In this document: in pieces, positions 7,757 through 17,429 of the stretch
Layout of the letters: each line of letters opens with the position of its first letter
How positions within the stretch are numbered: the stretch's first letter is position 1
Assembly (NCBI GenBank): GCA_030696345.1
Contig: JAUYSK010000007.1
Location: forward strand, 62,001-126,000
Origin: Azonexus sp.
GTDB lineage: Bacteria; Pseudomonadota; Gammaproteobacteria; Burkholderiales; Rhodocyclaceae
Direction: 5' to 3'
DNA length: 64,000 nt
Translations under genes and position numbers: made by a program
Notes under the pieces: model-generated
What the model saw: only the letters and a program-made list of their open reading frames with translations
Told to the model about the DNA's origin: nothing
The model's database searches: none

Positions 7757-9355
7757 ATGAGAGACTCTACGCTTCTACCTGAACTAATCTCCCGATCTGC
7801 TGAGCGAAATCCATCAGCCCCCGCACTGACCTACGGTAAAGACACATTAAGTTATGGGGAACTGAACGATGCAGTTGCCAGCTTTGCCAGCGGCCTGCTG
7901 TCACTTGGACTTCAACGTGGTGAGCGGGTTGCTATCTACCTCGAAAAGCGCTTCGAGACGGTTATTGCCAGCTTTGGCGCGCCAGCAGCCGGTGGAGTGT
8001 TCGTTCCGCTGAACCCGTTACTGAAAGCGGAGCAGGTCTGTTATATCCTGCGCGACTGCAATGTGCGGGTGTTGGTAACCTCCCCTGAACGGCTGGCACT
8101 GCTGCAGGAAAGCCTGCCGGCCTGCCATGACTTGCGCCATATCATCGTTCTCGATTCCGCAGACCCGATTGCTGCCATCGGTGCGGTGGCAATCAGCCGC
8201 TGGAGCGAACTGCTGAAGCAACCACCAGCCAATGGCCATCGGGTCATTGACACCGACGTTGTTGGAATTCTGTACACCTCAGGCAGCACTGGTAAGCCGA
8301 AGGGAGTGGTGCTTTCCCATCGCAACATGGTGGCCGGTGCCAAGAGCGTAGCGAGCTATCTGGAAAACCATGCTGGCGACACGCTTCTTGCGGCCCTGCC
8401 ACTTTCTTTCGACGCTGGTTTCAGCCAACTGACCACGGCCTTTCATGTCGGCGCTCGAGTCGTTTTATTGAACTACCTTCTCCCGCGCGACGTAGTCAAG
8501 GCCATCGAACGGGAGAAAGTGACCGGGCTGACAGCAGTACCTCCACTTTATATCCAGCTGACCCAGCTTAACTGGCCGGAATCAATCACCGAACATTTGC
8601 GCTACTTTGCCAACACCGGCGGCCGCATGCCCCGCGAGACGCTGGATGCGCTGCGCCGGCATCTGCCGAGGACCAAACCTTTCCTGATGTATGGCCTGAC
8701 TGAGGCTTTTCGCTCGACATTTTTGCCTCCAGAAGAGGTCGACCGCAGGCCTGACTCAATTGGCAAGGCAATACCCAATGCGGAGATTTTAGTGCTGCGC
8801 GAGGATGGCTCACCGTGTGCGCCACACGAACCTGGCGAACTGGTTCATCGAGGTGCCTTGGTCGGCATGGGCTACTGGAACGATCCGGAAAAAACCGCCG
8901 AGCGCTACAAGCCCTTGCCAGTTCATGCGCCGGGACGTGAAGCCGGGCTGGTTCTACCAGAGATTGCCGTTTTCTCTGGCGATACGGTACGCACGGATGA
9001 AGAAGGTTTCCTCTATTTCATCGGTCGCCGCGACGAAATGATGAAGACATCCGGCTACCGGGTGAGTCCGACCGAGGTCGAGGAAATACTTTATGGCACC
9101 AAGCTGGTTGGTGAATGCGTTGCTTTCGGCGTGGACAACGACCGAATTGGTCAGACTATTCAGGTGATTGCCACTCCGCCTAGCACCGGTGAACTGGATG
9201 TCGCCACATTGCTCGCCGAATGTCGCGCCCGGATGCCCGCCTACATGGTTCCGGCTGGAATCGAAGTCAGGGATGGACCACTGCCACGAAATCCCAACGG
9301 TAAAATTGATCGAAAAACGCTTTCAACCGAATGGGTCAATAAGCTTGAAGGCTAA
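7757..9355 (+). CDS. acyl-CoA ligase (AMP-forming), exosortase A-associated
   Basis: A 532-residue adenylate-forming enzyme of the XrtA ligase family (TIGR03098 type). It has the P-loop-like YTSGSTGKPKGV at about 175, YGLTEAF at about 310, and the C-terminal catalytic Lys in PRNPNGKIDRKTL. It activates a carboxylic acid with ATP and loads it onto CoA or one of the nearby carrier proteins. It is the first of two rightward genes: the PLP decarboxylase follows at once, and both recur together in XrtA loci. It is divergent from the glycosyltransferase across 229 bases, which must hold both promoters; none was convincing. The substrate is not known. Confidence 0.9.
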   Translation: MRDSTLLPELISRSAERNPSAPALTYGKDTLSYGELNDAVASFASGLLSLGLQRGERVAIYLEKRFETVIASFGAPAAGGVFVPLNPLLKAEQVCYILRDCNVRVLVTSPERLALLQESLPACHDLRHIIVLDSADPIAAIGAVAISRWSELLKQPPANGHRVIDTDVVGILYTSGSTGKPKGVVLSHRNMVAGAKSVASYLENHAGDTLLAALPLSFDAGFSQLTTAFHVGARVVLLNYLLPRDVVKAIEREKVTGLTAVPPLYIQLTQLNWPESITEHLRYFANTGGRMPRETLDALRRHLPRTKPFLMYGLTEAFRSTFLPPEEVDRRPDSIGKAIPNAEILVLREDGSPCAPHEPGELVHRGALVGMGYWNDPEKTAERYKPLPVHAPGREAGLVLPEIAVFSGDTVRTDEEGFLYFIGRRDEMMKTSGYRVSPTEVEEILYGTKLVGECVAFGVDNDRIGQTIQVIATPPSTGELDVATLLAECRARMPAYMVPAGIEVRDGPLPRNPNGKIDRKTLSTEWVNKLEG

Positions 9356-9385
9356 TCCGGATTGCCAAAACAGGAATTTCAAGTC

Positions 9386-10630
9386 GTGACCACCCCATCC
9401 CGCTCTCTGCCAGTCCATGCGCCGATGCATCAGTTTGCCAGCGCTGATCGCCATCTACTAATTGGTGGCCTGCCGCTTGAACGCCTTGCTGCCCGGGTTG
9501 GTAGTACGCCGTTTTATGCCTATGACCGCACGCTCCTCAGATCCAGAGTAGTTGAACTGCGTGCAGCTCTTCCCGCGTCGATAAAGCTGCATTTCGCCAT
9601 GAAAGCCAATCCGATGCCTGCGCTGGTGGGTTTCATGGCAGGTCTGGTTGACGGCATTGATGTCGCCTCCGCCGGGGAATTGAAAATCGCATTGGACACT
9701 GGCGCCAATCCGCACGAAATCAGCTTCGCGGGCCCCGGCAAGCGGGATGTCGAACTGCGCCAGGCGGTTGCAGCGGGGGTTCTGATCAACCTCGAGTCGT
9801 TCCGCGAAGTAGCGATTCTGGCCAATATTTCTGCCGAACTGGCGCTGCCAGCGCGTGTTGCAGTCCGGGTCAATCCGGATTTCGAGCTAAAGGGCTCCGG
9901 CATGAAGATGGGCGGCGGTCCGAAGCAGTTTGGCGTTGACGCGGAACTGGTACCTGAACTGCTGTCAGCCATCGGCAAGACTTGTCTTCAATTCGAAGGT
10001 TTCCATCTGTTTGCGGGTTCGCAAAACTTGAAAGCTGAATCAATTTGCGAAGCGCAGCAAAAATCCTATGAACTTGCGCTGCGACTGGCAGCGTACGCCC
10101 CTTCTCCCGTACGTTTTCTAAATCTGGGCGGCGGCTTCGGTATTCCTTACTTCCCCGGCGAGCAACGCCTGGACCTGACGACAATTGGCGATAATCTTGC
10201 TCAACTTGCAACCCGCGCCGCAGTCGAAATGCCTGAGGCTGAACTGGTCATTGAACTGGGTCGCTATTTGGTGGGTGAAGCCGGGATTTATGTCACTCAG
10301 GTGGTCGACCGCAAGGTTTCACGGGGCCAGATCTATCTCGTGGTTGATGGTGGTCTTAACCACCATCTTTCTGCATCAGGCAACTTTGGACAGGTCATTC
10401 GTAAAAACTACCCGGTTGCCATCGGTAACCGGATGGATTGTGAGCAGAAGGAATCAGTCTCGGTCGTTGGCCCGCTGTGCACGCCGCTCGATCTGCTGGC
10501 AGACAAGATGGATCTATCTGTTGCCCAGCCCGGAGATCTCGTCGTGATCTTTCAATCTGGCGCGTATGGCGCAAGCGCCAGCCCGCAAAGATTTCTGGGG
10601 CACCCCGAGGTGATCGAGGTTCTGGTTTAG
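9386..10630 (+). CDS. PLP-dependent decarboxylase, exosortase A-associated
   Basis: A fold-type III decarboxylase of about 414 residues related to diaminopimelate/ornithine decarboxylases (TIGR03099 type). Visible are the PLP lysine in FAMKANP, the phosphate-binding LGGGFGIPY, an ELGRY replacement of EPGR, CTPLD as the CxxxD active-site motif, and GAYG near the end. It should remove the alpha-carboxylate of an amino acid, giving an amine that the nearby N-acyltransferase could acylate (inference). The GTG at 9386 is proposed as the start; TTG at 9362 and ATG at 9425 are alternatives. It follows the ligase and converges with the acyltransferase, with ten bases between the stops. Confidence 0.88.
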   Translation: MTTPSRSLPVHAPMHQFASADRHLLIGGLPLERLAARVGSTPFYAYDRTLLRSRVVELRAALPASIKLHFAMKANPMPALVGFMAGLVDGIDVASAGELKIALDTGANPHEISFAGPGKRDVELRQAVAAGVLINLESFREVAILANISAELALPARVAVRVNPDFELKGSGMKMGGGPKQFGVDAELVPELLSAIGKTCLQFEGFHLFAGSQNLKAESICEAQQKSYELALRLAAYAPSPVRFLNLGGGFGIPYFPGEQRLDLTTIGDNLAQLATRAAVEMPEAELVIELGRYLVGEAGIYVTQVVDRKVSRGQIYLVVDGGLNHHLSASGNFGQVIRKNYPVAIGNRMDCEQKESVSVVGPLCTPLDLLADKMDLSVAQPGDLVVIFQSGAYGASASPQRFLGHPEVIEVLV

Positions 10631-10640
10631 CCTGATAGCT

Positions 10641-11951
10641 CTACTCAAGAAACATTGTCGAATGCTCGAGATCTTCGTGGGTATGGCCCTGCTGTAAGGC
10701 ATTGACAAATTTTCTCCAGATCAGGTCTGGCTCACCAACGCGAAAACCGTAAAAACCGTTATAGCCGTTGGCCTTGTCGCGAACAGCAAGCACCTTGACA
10801 ACGGAAATGTCGCATTTTCCGAGGTGTACCGTAGCCAGGCTCCAGATATTGAGCGGCAGATCGATTTTAGCGAAAGCTTGAAAACCAAATTCCGAAACTT
10901 CGATCACCTGAACGTCAAAGTCTCCAGATGTATCATTCGGTGGATCAAAGCGAATTCGGCAGGGACATTTGACGGAAAAGCGCTGATGCAGACGTAGCTG
11001 GACACCACCCTCCTGGAGTGGCATTTCGGGCAATACCAGACGATAAGCCGGCAAATCGTAGATCGAATGAAGCAGCGCCTTCTTTCGCGGGTCAAGACTG
11101 GCAAAACCGTTGGTTCTGATATTGAAGAAATGGTCAAGCAAGGCTGGTGTGAGCACCGGGTCGTTGGTTGTGAAATAACGACGATTGGGCAACTTGATGT
11201 TCGGCAGGCATACTTCAGTGAAGTAGGCCAGAAGGTTCTTCCGTGGTGGCTTGTTCGAATAGGCCCGCGCCATGACAACCGGTGCAGACTGCAGGTCAAT
11301 TGCCGCACCGACAGCCGGCGCGCCATTGGCGAAATCATAACTCTCGACCACATTGGCCGTCAGACGCTCGAAGAAGAGCAGCGACTCATACATTTCAATG
11401 CGATTCGGGTTAACCGCAATTAGCAAATGGCGGGTATCGAAGTATTCGGTCGCGTACTCGTACATGAACTTCATGAGCGGGAAAAGAATGGCCCCACCGG
11501 TCTTACGGAACTTCGGGTGGACCGCCAGCGCGGAAACCTCGGCAAGATTTCCACCTTTCAGCCGAACCTCACTCAGATCGAAGATTTTTTGCAAGGGAAA
11601 ACCGAAAGCGCTCTCACGGATCAGCGAGATTGTTCCAACAACCTCGTCATTCCACTTGGCGCAGAGCGTGGTTGTCGTTGGCAGTGCATGATAAATCGTC
11701 ACCCGCATTCCCGAGGGATCGGGCTGCATGAATCCACTATCCACATAGGCATCGTGAAGTAGCGAGAAACAGGCTTCCAGTTCCTCCTGCGTATCAGCAA
11801 TTTTCAATACAAGCCGCTCGCTCGGTGCCGGATCGCAGTCAATAAATGAACGATAAATCGCGAAACGTACCCCGCGCGGAAAAACCGATATCAACTTACG
11901 CAAGCGTTGATGCAGCACTTTTCTCAACGATTTCATCAGCCCGATACTCAT
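10641..11951 (-). CDS. XrtA-associated N-acyltransferase fused to a PilZ domain
   Basis: A 436-residue two-part protein. About 30-230 matches the exosortase-associated acyltransferase family (TIGR03694, related to FeeM N-acyl amino acid synthase), including GGNLAEVSALAVHPKFRKTGG and LIAVNPNRIEMYESLLFF. From about 315 to 425 is a PilZ-like domain with RLHQR (RxxxR) and EVSEFG, close to the D/N-x-S-x-x-G signature of c-di-GMP binding. The ATG at 11951 has GGAG nine bases upstream, so a GTG twenty codons earlier is not used. A plausible role is acylating an amine or amino acid from the neighbouring decarboxylase under c-di-GMP control; this is inferred. Confidence 0.82.
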   Translation of the reverse strand: MSIGLMKSLRKVLHQRLRKLISVFPRGVRFAIYRSFIDCDPAPSERLVLKIADTQEELEACFSLLHDAYVDSGFMQPDPSGMRVTIYHALPTTTTLCAKWNDEVVGTISLIRESAFGFPLQKIFDLSEVRLKGGNLAEVSALAVHPKFRKTGGAILFPLMKFMYEYATEYFDTRHLLIAVNPNRIEMYESLLFFERLTANVVESYDFANGAPAVGAAIDLQSAPVVMARAYSNKPPRKNLLAYFTEVCLPNIKLPNRRYFTTNDPVLTPALLDHFFNIRTNGFASLDPRKKALLHSIYDLPAYRLVLPEMPLQEGGVQLRLHQRFSVKCPCRIRFDPPNDTSGDFDVQVIEVSEFGFQAFAKIDLPLNIWSLATVHLGKCDISVVKVLAVRDKANGYNGFYGFRVGEPDLIWRKFVNALQQGHTHEDLEHSTMFLE

Positions 11952-12506
11952 CAAAGGCACTCCGTCAGATACAGGATTGATGTGAGTTTCATATGTGGTG
12001 TTATACACCACAGACTGGTCAAATGAACAGCCGCGAAATCCATTTGAGGAAGGTGCGCGCGCTTGAACTTATCACCTTGGTAATAAAGCTTTTTTTGTGG
12101 CCAAAGAGTACACTTTGCCCCCCGATTTTTAGTGTTTCAGGGCCATCTCCAAGTACGGTTTTGCCATATACACAGACCACAAAAGCAATATTTAATTATT
12201 TGCCAAATTCGATGAATTTTAAACTTAAAAGAGCAGCCGGAAACGCTTCTGGCCAGTGGCTTTTGGCGGTCCAGTGGACCAGACAAGGCGTCACCAGCCA
12301 GAACATTATCCAGAAATCGAAGTCACTGTGAAATACTGCACAGGGATCATGCGTTCTCGCTCTTACAATCGATTTCAACAATTTGCCGTTCGGTCGCAGA
12401 CTTTCTGCTTCAGGCTGGCTTCATTGAAACATTGTCCGCAGGCGACTGCAGGGCGAACTTTATTTTCGAGATTCGTCGATATTCAGCTTACAGGCGGGAA
12501 CTGATC
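11952..12506. other. 555-base divergent intergenic region
   Basis: This AT-rich stretch separates the leftward acyltransferase from the rightward sugar transferase and must hold both promoters. I see a 16-bp near-palindrome at 12102-12117 and an AT-rich block around 12185-12230. I found no sigma-54 site with proper GG-N10-GC spacing and good hexamers, and no credible gene. Confidence 0.5.
12102..12117. promoter_or_regulatory. 16-bp near-palindrome, possible operator
   Basis: CAAAGAGTACACTTTG is a 16-bp inverted repeat with a single mismatched pair, about 150 bases upstream of the acyltransferase and 390 upstream of the sugar transferase. Its position in a divergent regulatory region suggests an operator; no specific regulator is implied by the sequence. 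Confidence 0.3.
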
Positions 12507-13889
12507 ATGGTCAGACTCTTCAATCACTGGTTTCGCTGGCGCTCTCTGGCGCAGATGCTTTTCGACTTTTCATTTGTCATTGTCGGAATCATCATCGCCA
12601 TGATGTGGGTCCATAACGGTCTTCCAGTCAATCATCGCCAGATCATCGTGTTCGGGCTCCTGTTGGCTGCAGCCATGCTGTTGATCAATTCATGGCTGGG
12701 CTTTTATCAGCGCATCAACAACCGCAGCGTCATGGAAACTCGTGCCCGCGCCGTTCTTTCGCTTTACCTGGCGGTTCCTGTTGCCTATGGCATTTTCGCC
12801 ATTCTCCCGCTAACCGGTGTGAATCAAGAGTTTTTGCAGCTTTCGGCGATGTCAGCTGTTTTCGGCATGCTGGTGACCCGCGTCAGCGCCACCCATACGA
12901 CCTCAACAAGTATTCTTACCCGCAGGATTCTGGTTTTCGGTACCGGCGCCAGAGCTTTGGCTGTGAAGCGCGCCCTCAACAAGTCGGATCCTTCTGCTGA
13001 AATCGTTGGTTTCTTCCCCAGTCCAAACGATGAAGAACTCGAAGTACCCGGCAACATGATTCTTTCCCGCAGCACTTCACTGACAGATACTGCGGTCAAG
13101 ATGAAAGCTGATGAAATTGTGGTTGCCCTGACCGAGCGCCGTGGCGGCTCGATGCCTCTGCGCGAGTTGCTTGACTGCAAACTGCAAGGAATTCGCGTCC
13201 TTGATCTGGCCAGCCATTTTGAACAAACGCTTGGCCAGATACGCCTTGAATCACTCTACGCCGGCTGGCTGATTTTCGGTGAGGGGTTTCGCCAAGGTGC
13301 CCTGCGCACCATCATCAAGCGGATATTCGATATCATCTGTGCATCGATTCTGATTCTGCTGGCTCTACCGATTATGGCCATAACGGCCCTTGCGATCGTT
13401 ATCGAAAATGGTTTTCCTATTCTCTACCGCCAGGAACGCGTTGGCCTCAACGGACGCCTGTTCAATGTCATCAAGTTCCGCAGCATGCGTCGCGATGCGG
13501 AAAAGGATGGCAAGCCGATCTGGGCAGCCGCGCAGGACGACCGCGCCACGAAGGTCGGTAAAATCATACGCAAACTTCGCATTGACGAACTGCCGCAGCT
13601 CTTCAGCGTGCTGAGTGGTGACATGAGCCTGGTAGGCCCCCGCCCCGAGCGCCCGTTCTTCGTTGATCAACTGACCAAGGAAATCCCCTTCTACGCAGTG
13701 CGCCATAGTGTCAAACCTGGCGTTACCGGCTGGGCACAGGTGCGCTACCACTATGGCGCAACGGTCGAAGATTCTGCCGAAAAACTTCAGTACGATCTCT
13801 ATTACGTCAAGAACCATTCCCTGTTTCTTGATCTTCTCGTCCTGTTCGAAACAGTTGGGGTTGTGCTTACGGGCAAAGGCGCCCATTAG
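12507..13889 (+). CDS. XrtA-system initiating sugar transferase (TIGR03013 type)
   Basis: A 460-residue polyprenyl-phosphate sugar-1-phosphate transferase. Four N-terminal membrane segments (about 15-125) are followed by a nucleotide-binding-like core (ILVFGTGARA, about 142). A further hydrophobic segment at about 275-300 leads into the catalytic bacterial sugar transferase domain, with LYRQERVG, KFRSMRRDAE, RIDELPQL and SLVGPRPERP. It starts the polysaccharide repeat unit by moving a phospho-sugar to undecaprenyl phosphate at the inner membrane. The ATG at 12507 is chosen over an upstream alternative start because the first membrane helix follows it and GGCGGGA lies about nine bases upstream. 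The prsK gene follows after 44 bases. Confidence 0.9.
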   Translation: MVRLFNHWFRWRSLAQMLFDFSFVIVGIIIAMMWVHNGLPVNHRQIIVFGLLLAAAMLLINSWLGFYQRINNRSVMETRARAVLSLYLAVPVAYGIFAILPLTGVNQEFLQLSAMSAVFGMLVTRVSATHTTSTSILTRRILVFGTGARALAVKRALNKSDPSAEIVGFFPSPNDEELEVPGNMILSRSTSLTDTAVKMKADEIVVALTERRGGSMPLRELLDCKLQGIRVLDLASHFEQTLGQIRLESLYAGWLIFGEGFRQGALRTIIKRIFDIICASILILLALPIMAITALAIVIENGFPILYRQERVGLNGRLFNVIKFRSMRRDAEKDGKPIWAAAQDDRATKVGKIIRKLRIDELPQLFSVLSGDMSLVGPRPERPFFVDQLTKEIPFYAVRHSVKPGVTGWAQVRYHYGATVEDSAEKLQYDLYYVKNHSLFLDLLVLFETVGVVLTGKGAH

Positions 13890-13933
13890 ACCCACCTTCT
13901 CCACGATCAAACTGGCTTTATTTCAAATTGTCC

Positions 13934-16048
13934 ATGGATACTGAATCAGCATCCCTGATCGTCTGGAGTCTTGGAATCGCTGCTAGCGCTTACACGCTTC
14001 TGGCGATCTATTTCCTTGCGCTGGGCAAACAATGGCGAAGCGGTCGCCGCGCCAGGATGATGTTGATTGCCGTTTTCCTTTCGGCAGTTTGGACCAGCCT
14101 ATCTCTTTATGCCGTTACAAGCGCTCAGCCAATACTGCTGCTTCTGGCCAAAACTGCTGATATTGGACGCTTCGCAGCGTGGTACGCGTTTGTGGTTTAC
14201 CTCCTGCGTCCTCAGGGTAAGGAGAGCACCGACAAGAAATTGCTCCCTGCATGGCTAATCCCCGCCTGCGGCGTTGTCTTGTTGGCTGGGCTCTGTTTGC
14301 AATTGTCTCTGAGTTTCGGCTTGATGCCGGCCGATCAGTGGTTTCGCACTGCCTTGTTCCAAGCATTGGCGATGCCCGTCCTCGGACTGATGCTCGTCGA
14401 ACAACTATTCCGGGCAGTGTCTGACGATTCTGTCTGGAACATCAAACCCCTTTGCCTTGGACTGGCCGGCCAGTTCGTTTTCGATATTTATATTTTCTCC
14501 GACGCACTGATGTTCAACCAGATTGACATTGATGCAATCAGCGTCCGCGGGATTGTTCACGCGATAACCGTTCCACTAATCCTACTTGCAACGCTTCGAA
14601 GCCGGGACTGGACGTCAAAAATACACCTGTCGCAAAAGGCCGCTTTTCATTCCGCAACCTTGCTAATTGCCGGCATTTATTTGCTGTTCATGGCAAGCGT
14701 TGGCTATTACGTTCGTTATTTTGGTGGTGACTGGGGTCGCGCATTACAACTGGCTATCGTTTGCGCTGCCATTCTCGGCCTTGGCGTAATCGTCGTTTCA
14801 GGCTCAATGCGAGCCAAATTACGCGTTCTGGTAGGAAAACATTTTTTTAGCTATCGTTATGATTACCGGGAGGAGTGGCTTCGCTTTACCCAGACGCTCT
14901 CCTCGCAAGACTCTCCTCAGGCCTTGGGGCAACAGGTAATCAGGGGCCTCGCCAACATGGTAGAAAGCCCGGCTGGTGGACTGTGGCTTCGTGAAGCTGC
15001 GCATGATAGCTACCGCCAGACGGCTCGTTGGAACATACCGGCCAATGAAGGGCTTGAAGGTACGGATTCGTCACTTTTGCGCTTCCTGAAGTCCAGCGGT
15101 TGGGTTATCAACCTTGAGGAATATCGCTGTTACCCAGGTCGATACGGTGATCTCGAAATTCCTTCATGGATACCAGATATTCCAAATGCCTGGCTGGTTA
15201 TCCCGTTGATGGTTGGTGCTCAGATGAACGGCTTTGTCGTTTTGACAAGTTCTCGCACTCAAATAGACGTCAATTGGGAAGTCAATGATCTCTTGCGGAC
15301 CGCGGGCTGTCAGGCAGCAGGTTTTTTGGCCAACATGCAGGCAACAGAGGCTTTGCTTGAAGCACGGAAGTTCGACGCTTTCAACAAAATGTCTGCCTTC
15401 GTGGTGCACGATCTGAAAAATATTGTCACTCAATTGGCATTGATGATTAAAAACGCGGAACGTCATCGCGACAATCCGGAGTTTCAGCAGGACATGTTGA
15501 TGACGGTTGAGCACTCGGTAGAGCGCATGCGACAACTGATGATGCAGTTGCGGGAAGGGGCGACTCCCCCGGGAACCGCCTGCGGTGTTAATCTTCCAAC
15601 TGTCATTCAACGGATTCAGAAAGAAAAAATGGACCTGGGCAGATCGGTTGAAATCAGAATGCAGGATCGACTGGCAACCCGCGGTCATGAGGATCGCCTT
15701 GAACGGGTCATTGGCCATCTGGTGCAGAATGCCCTTGATGCTACCGATCCTTCAGGCTCGGTCTGGGTGTCACTTGAGAAACGTGGTGATCGTGCGGCAC
15801 TAGAGGTGGGAGACACAGGCCATGGGATGACCCCTGACTTTATTCGCGAACGTCTTTTCAAACCCTTCCAAAGCACAAAGCAGGCTGGCATGGGTATTGG
15901 TGCCTACGAAAGTGCCCAGTACATTCGTGAACTGGGTGGCGAAATGCTGGTCGATAGTGAGCCAGGTGAAGGCACCCGTATTACGGTGATCCTGCCACTT
16001 TTCGAAGTGCGTAGTGAATCAGATCTTCATGAGAGGGTGCCAGCTTGA
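13934..16048 (+). CDS. prsK: PEP-CTERM system sensor histidine kinase PrsK
   Basis: A 704-residue membrane kinase. The first 300 residues contain about eight hydrophobic helices. A GAF-like region lies at about 315-470. The phosphoacceptor box is FVVHDLKNIVTQL (His followed by DLKN), and the HATPase domain has VQNALDAT (N box), GDTGHGMT (G1) and GMGIGAYES. It matches the PrsK family (TIGR02916), which pairs with PrsR to control PEP-CTERM and exopolysaccharide genes. The signal sensed is unknown. A TTG six bases upstream of the ATG at 13934 is an alternative start. The stop overlaps the start of prsR (TTGA), so the pair is coupled. Confidence 0.92.
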   Translation: MDTESASLIVWSLGIAASAYTLLAIYFLALGKQWRSGRRARMMLIAVFLSAVWTSLSLYAVTSAQPILLLLAKTADIGRFAAWYAFVVYLLRPQGKESTDKKLLPAWLIPACGVVLLAGLCLQLSLSFGLMPADQWFRTALFQALAMPVLGLMLVEQLFRAVSDDSVWNIKPLCLGLAGQFVFDIYIFSDALMFNQIDIDAISVRGIVHAITVPLILLATLRSRDWTSKIHLSQKAAFHSATLLIAGIYLLFMASVGYYVRYFGGDWGRALQLAIVCAAILGLGVIVVSGSMRAKLRVLVGKHFFSYRYDYREEWLRFTQTLSSQDSPQALGQQVIRGLANMVESPAGGLWLREAAHDSYRQTARWNIPANEGLEGTDSSLLRFLKSSGWVINLEEYRCYPGRYGDLEIPSWIPDIPNAWLVIPLMVGAQMNGFVVLTSSRTQIDVNWEVNDLLRTAGCQAAGFLANMQATEALLEARKFDAFNKMSAFVVHDLKNIVTQLALMIKNAERHRDNPEFQQDMLMTVEHSVERMRQLMMQLREGATPPGTACGVNLPTVIQRIQKEKMDLGRSVEIRMQDRLATRGHEDRLERVIGHLVQNALDATDPSGSVWVSLEKRGDRAALEVGDTGHGMTPDFIRERLFKPFQSTKQAGMGIGAYESAQYIRELGGEMLVDSEPGEGTRITVILPLFEVRSESDLHERVPA

Positions 16049-17403
16049 CCACCTCAAAGCCCCGCCCCCTGCTGATCGTCGAAGATGACCCGGCGCTGCA
16101 GAAGCAGTTGCGCTGGTCCTTTGACCAGTTTGAGACGTTGACCGCTGGTGATCGCGAAAGCGCCCTTGCCCAGATACACCGCCATAGCCCTCCCGTTGTA
16201 ACGATGGACCTCGGCCTTCCGCCTGATGCTGATTCGGTATCAGAGGGTTTTCGCTTGCTTGAGCAGATTCTTTCTGCGGCACCGGACACCAAAGTGATCG
16301 TACTGACTGGCCAGAATGATCGGGCCAATGCGCTTCGCGCTATCGGCCTTGGCGCTTATGACTTCTTCGCCAAGCCCTTCGAGCCGGAATTACTCACGCT
16401 GACCATTGATCGTGCATTTCGCCTCTACGATCTACAACAGGAAAATCGTCGCCTGCAGGAGACCCTACACCCCGCAGCACTGGCCGGACTACTAACCCGC
16501 AGCCCGGAGATGCTGCGAGTTTGCCGAACAATTGAAAAAGTAGCGAGCAGCAACGCCACGGTGTTACTCCTTGGCGAAAGTGGTACCGGTAAAGAAGTAT
16601 TGGCACGAGGAGTGCACGAGGCTTCACCGCGCAAGAATGAACGTTTTGTTGCCATTAACTGTGCGGCGATTCCTGACAACCTGCTGGAAAGCGAACTGTT
16701 CGGGTATGAAAAGGGTGCCTTTACCGGGGCCGCGAAAACAACCCCTGGCAAGATCGAAAGCGCCAACGGCGGCACCTTGATGCTTGACGAGATCGGTGAT
16801 CTGCCACACCCGTTACAAGCTAAACTTCTGCGTTTTCTGCAAGAGCGTGTTGTTGAGCGTCTCGGTGGGCGCCAGGAAATTCCGGTCGATGTTCGTATCG
16901 TCTGCGCCACCCATCAGGATCTCAAGACCCTGATCAAGGAAGGTCGTTTCCGGGAGGATCTTTTCTATCGACTGGCAGAAATCGTTATCAACATACCGCC
17001 ATTAAGGGAGCGCAATGGTGACCCAGCCTTGCTGGCTCACGCATTTGTCCGGCGCTTCTCCGTGGAGCAAAATACTGGCAATATGACACTCACTGAAGAT
17101 GCTGTCCGAACCATAGAATCGCACACGTGGCCAGGCAACGTCCGAGAATTGGAAAATTGCATCAAACGAGCTGTCATCATGGCCGATGGGCAGCAAATCA
17201 CACGTGATGACATCGGCCTGGATGATCAGGCGGATGCGAATTCAGAGTTTATTGATCTGCGTAGTATTCGCGACAATGCCGAACGCAATGCGGTAGTTAC
17301 CGCTCTGGGGCGCGCCAATGGCAATGTCGTACGCGCCGCCGAAATTCTTGGCATCAGCCGCCCCACGCTTTACGACCTCATGCATCGCCTTGGTTTGAAA
17401 TAA
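16045..17403 (+). CDS. prsR: sigma-54-dependent response regulator PrsR
   Basis: A 452-residue NtrC-type activator (TIGR02915). The receiver domain has LLIVEDDP, the phospho-acceptor Asp in TMDLGLPPD, VLTGQND and FAKPF. The AAA+ domain has Walker A GESGTGKE, the sigma-54 contact loop GAFTGA, and Walker B LMLDEIGDLP. The C-terminal Fis-type helix-turn-helix reads AAEILGISRPTLYDLMHRLG. It should activate RpoN promoters on phosphorylation by PrsK; the sigma-54 promoter at 54566 in front of a PEP-CTERM gene is a likely target. The start is TTG overlapping the prsK stop, with GAGAGGG upstream. Confidence 0.93.
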   Translation: MTTSKPRPLLIVEDDPALQKQLRWSFDQFETLTAGDRESALAQIHRHSPPVVTMDLGLPPDADSVSEGFRLLEQILSAAPDTKVIVLTGQNDRANALRAIGLGAYDFFAKPFEPELLTLTIDRAFRLYDLQQENRRLQETLHPAALAGLLTRSPEMLRVCRTIEKVASSNATVLLLGESGTGKEVLARGVHEASPRKNERFVAINCAAIPDNLLESELFGYEKGAFTGAAKTTPGKIESANGGTLMLDEIGDLPHPLQAKLLRFLQERVVERLGGRQEIPVDVRIVCATHQDLKTLIKEGRFREDLFYRLAEIVINIPPLRERNGDPALLAHAFVRRFSVEQNTGNMTLTEDAVRTIESHTWPGNVRELENCIKRAVIMADGQQITRDDIGLDDQADANSEFIDLRSIRDNAERNAVVTALGRANGNVVRAAEILGISRPTLYDLMHRLGLK

Positions 17404-17429
17404 CCGCCTACTTTCGAAAGATTCTCTTC

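Noticed and set aside
12085..12107. Leftward TTGGCC...GCT upstream of the acyltransferase as a sigma-54 promoter
   Set aside because: The GG to GC distance is eleven bases, not ten, and the -12 element is poor.
12270..12288. GTGGACCAGACAAGGCG upstream of the sugar transferase as a sigma-54 promoter
   Set aside because: The spacing GG-N10-GC is right but both hexamers match consensus badly.
12012..12331. 112-codon frame in the divergent intergenic region
   Set aside because: No Shine-Dalgarno, no family resemblance, and composition unlike the neighbouring genes; the region must hold two promoters.
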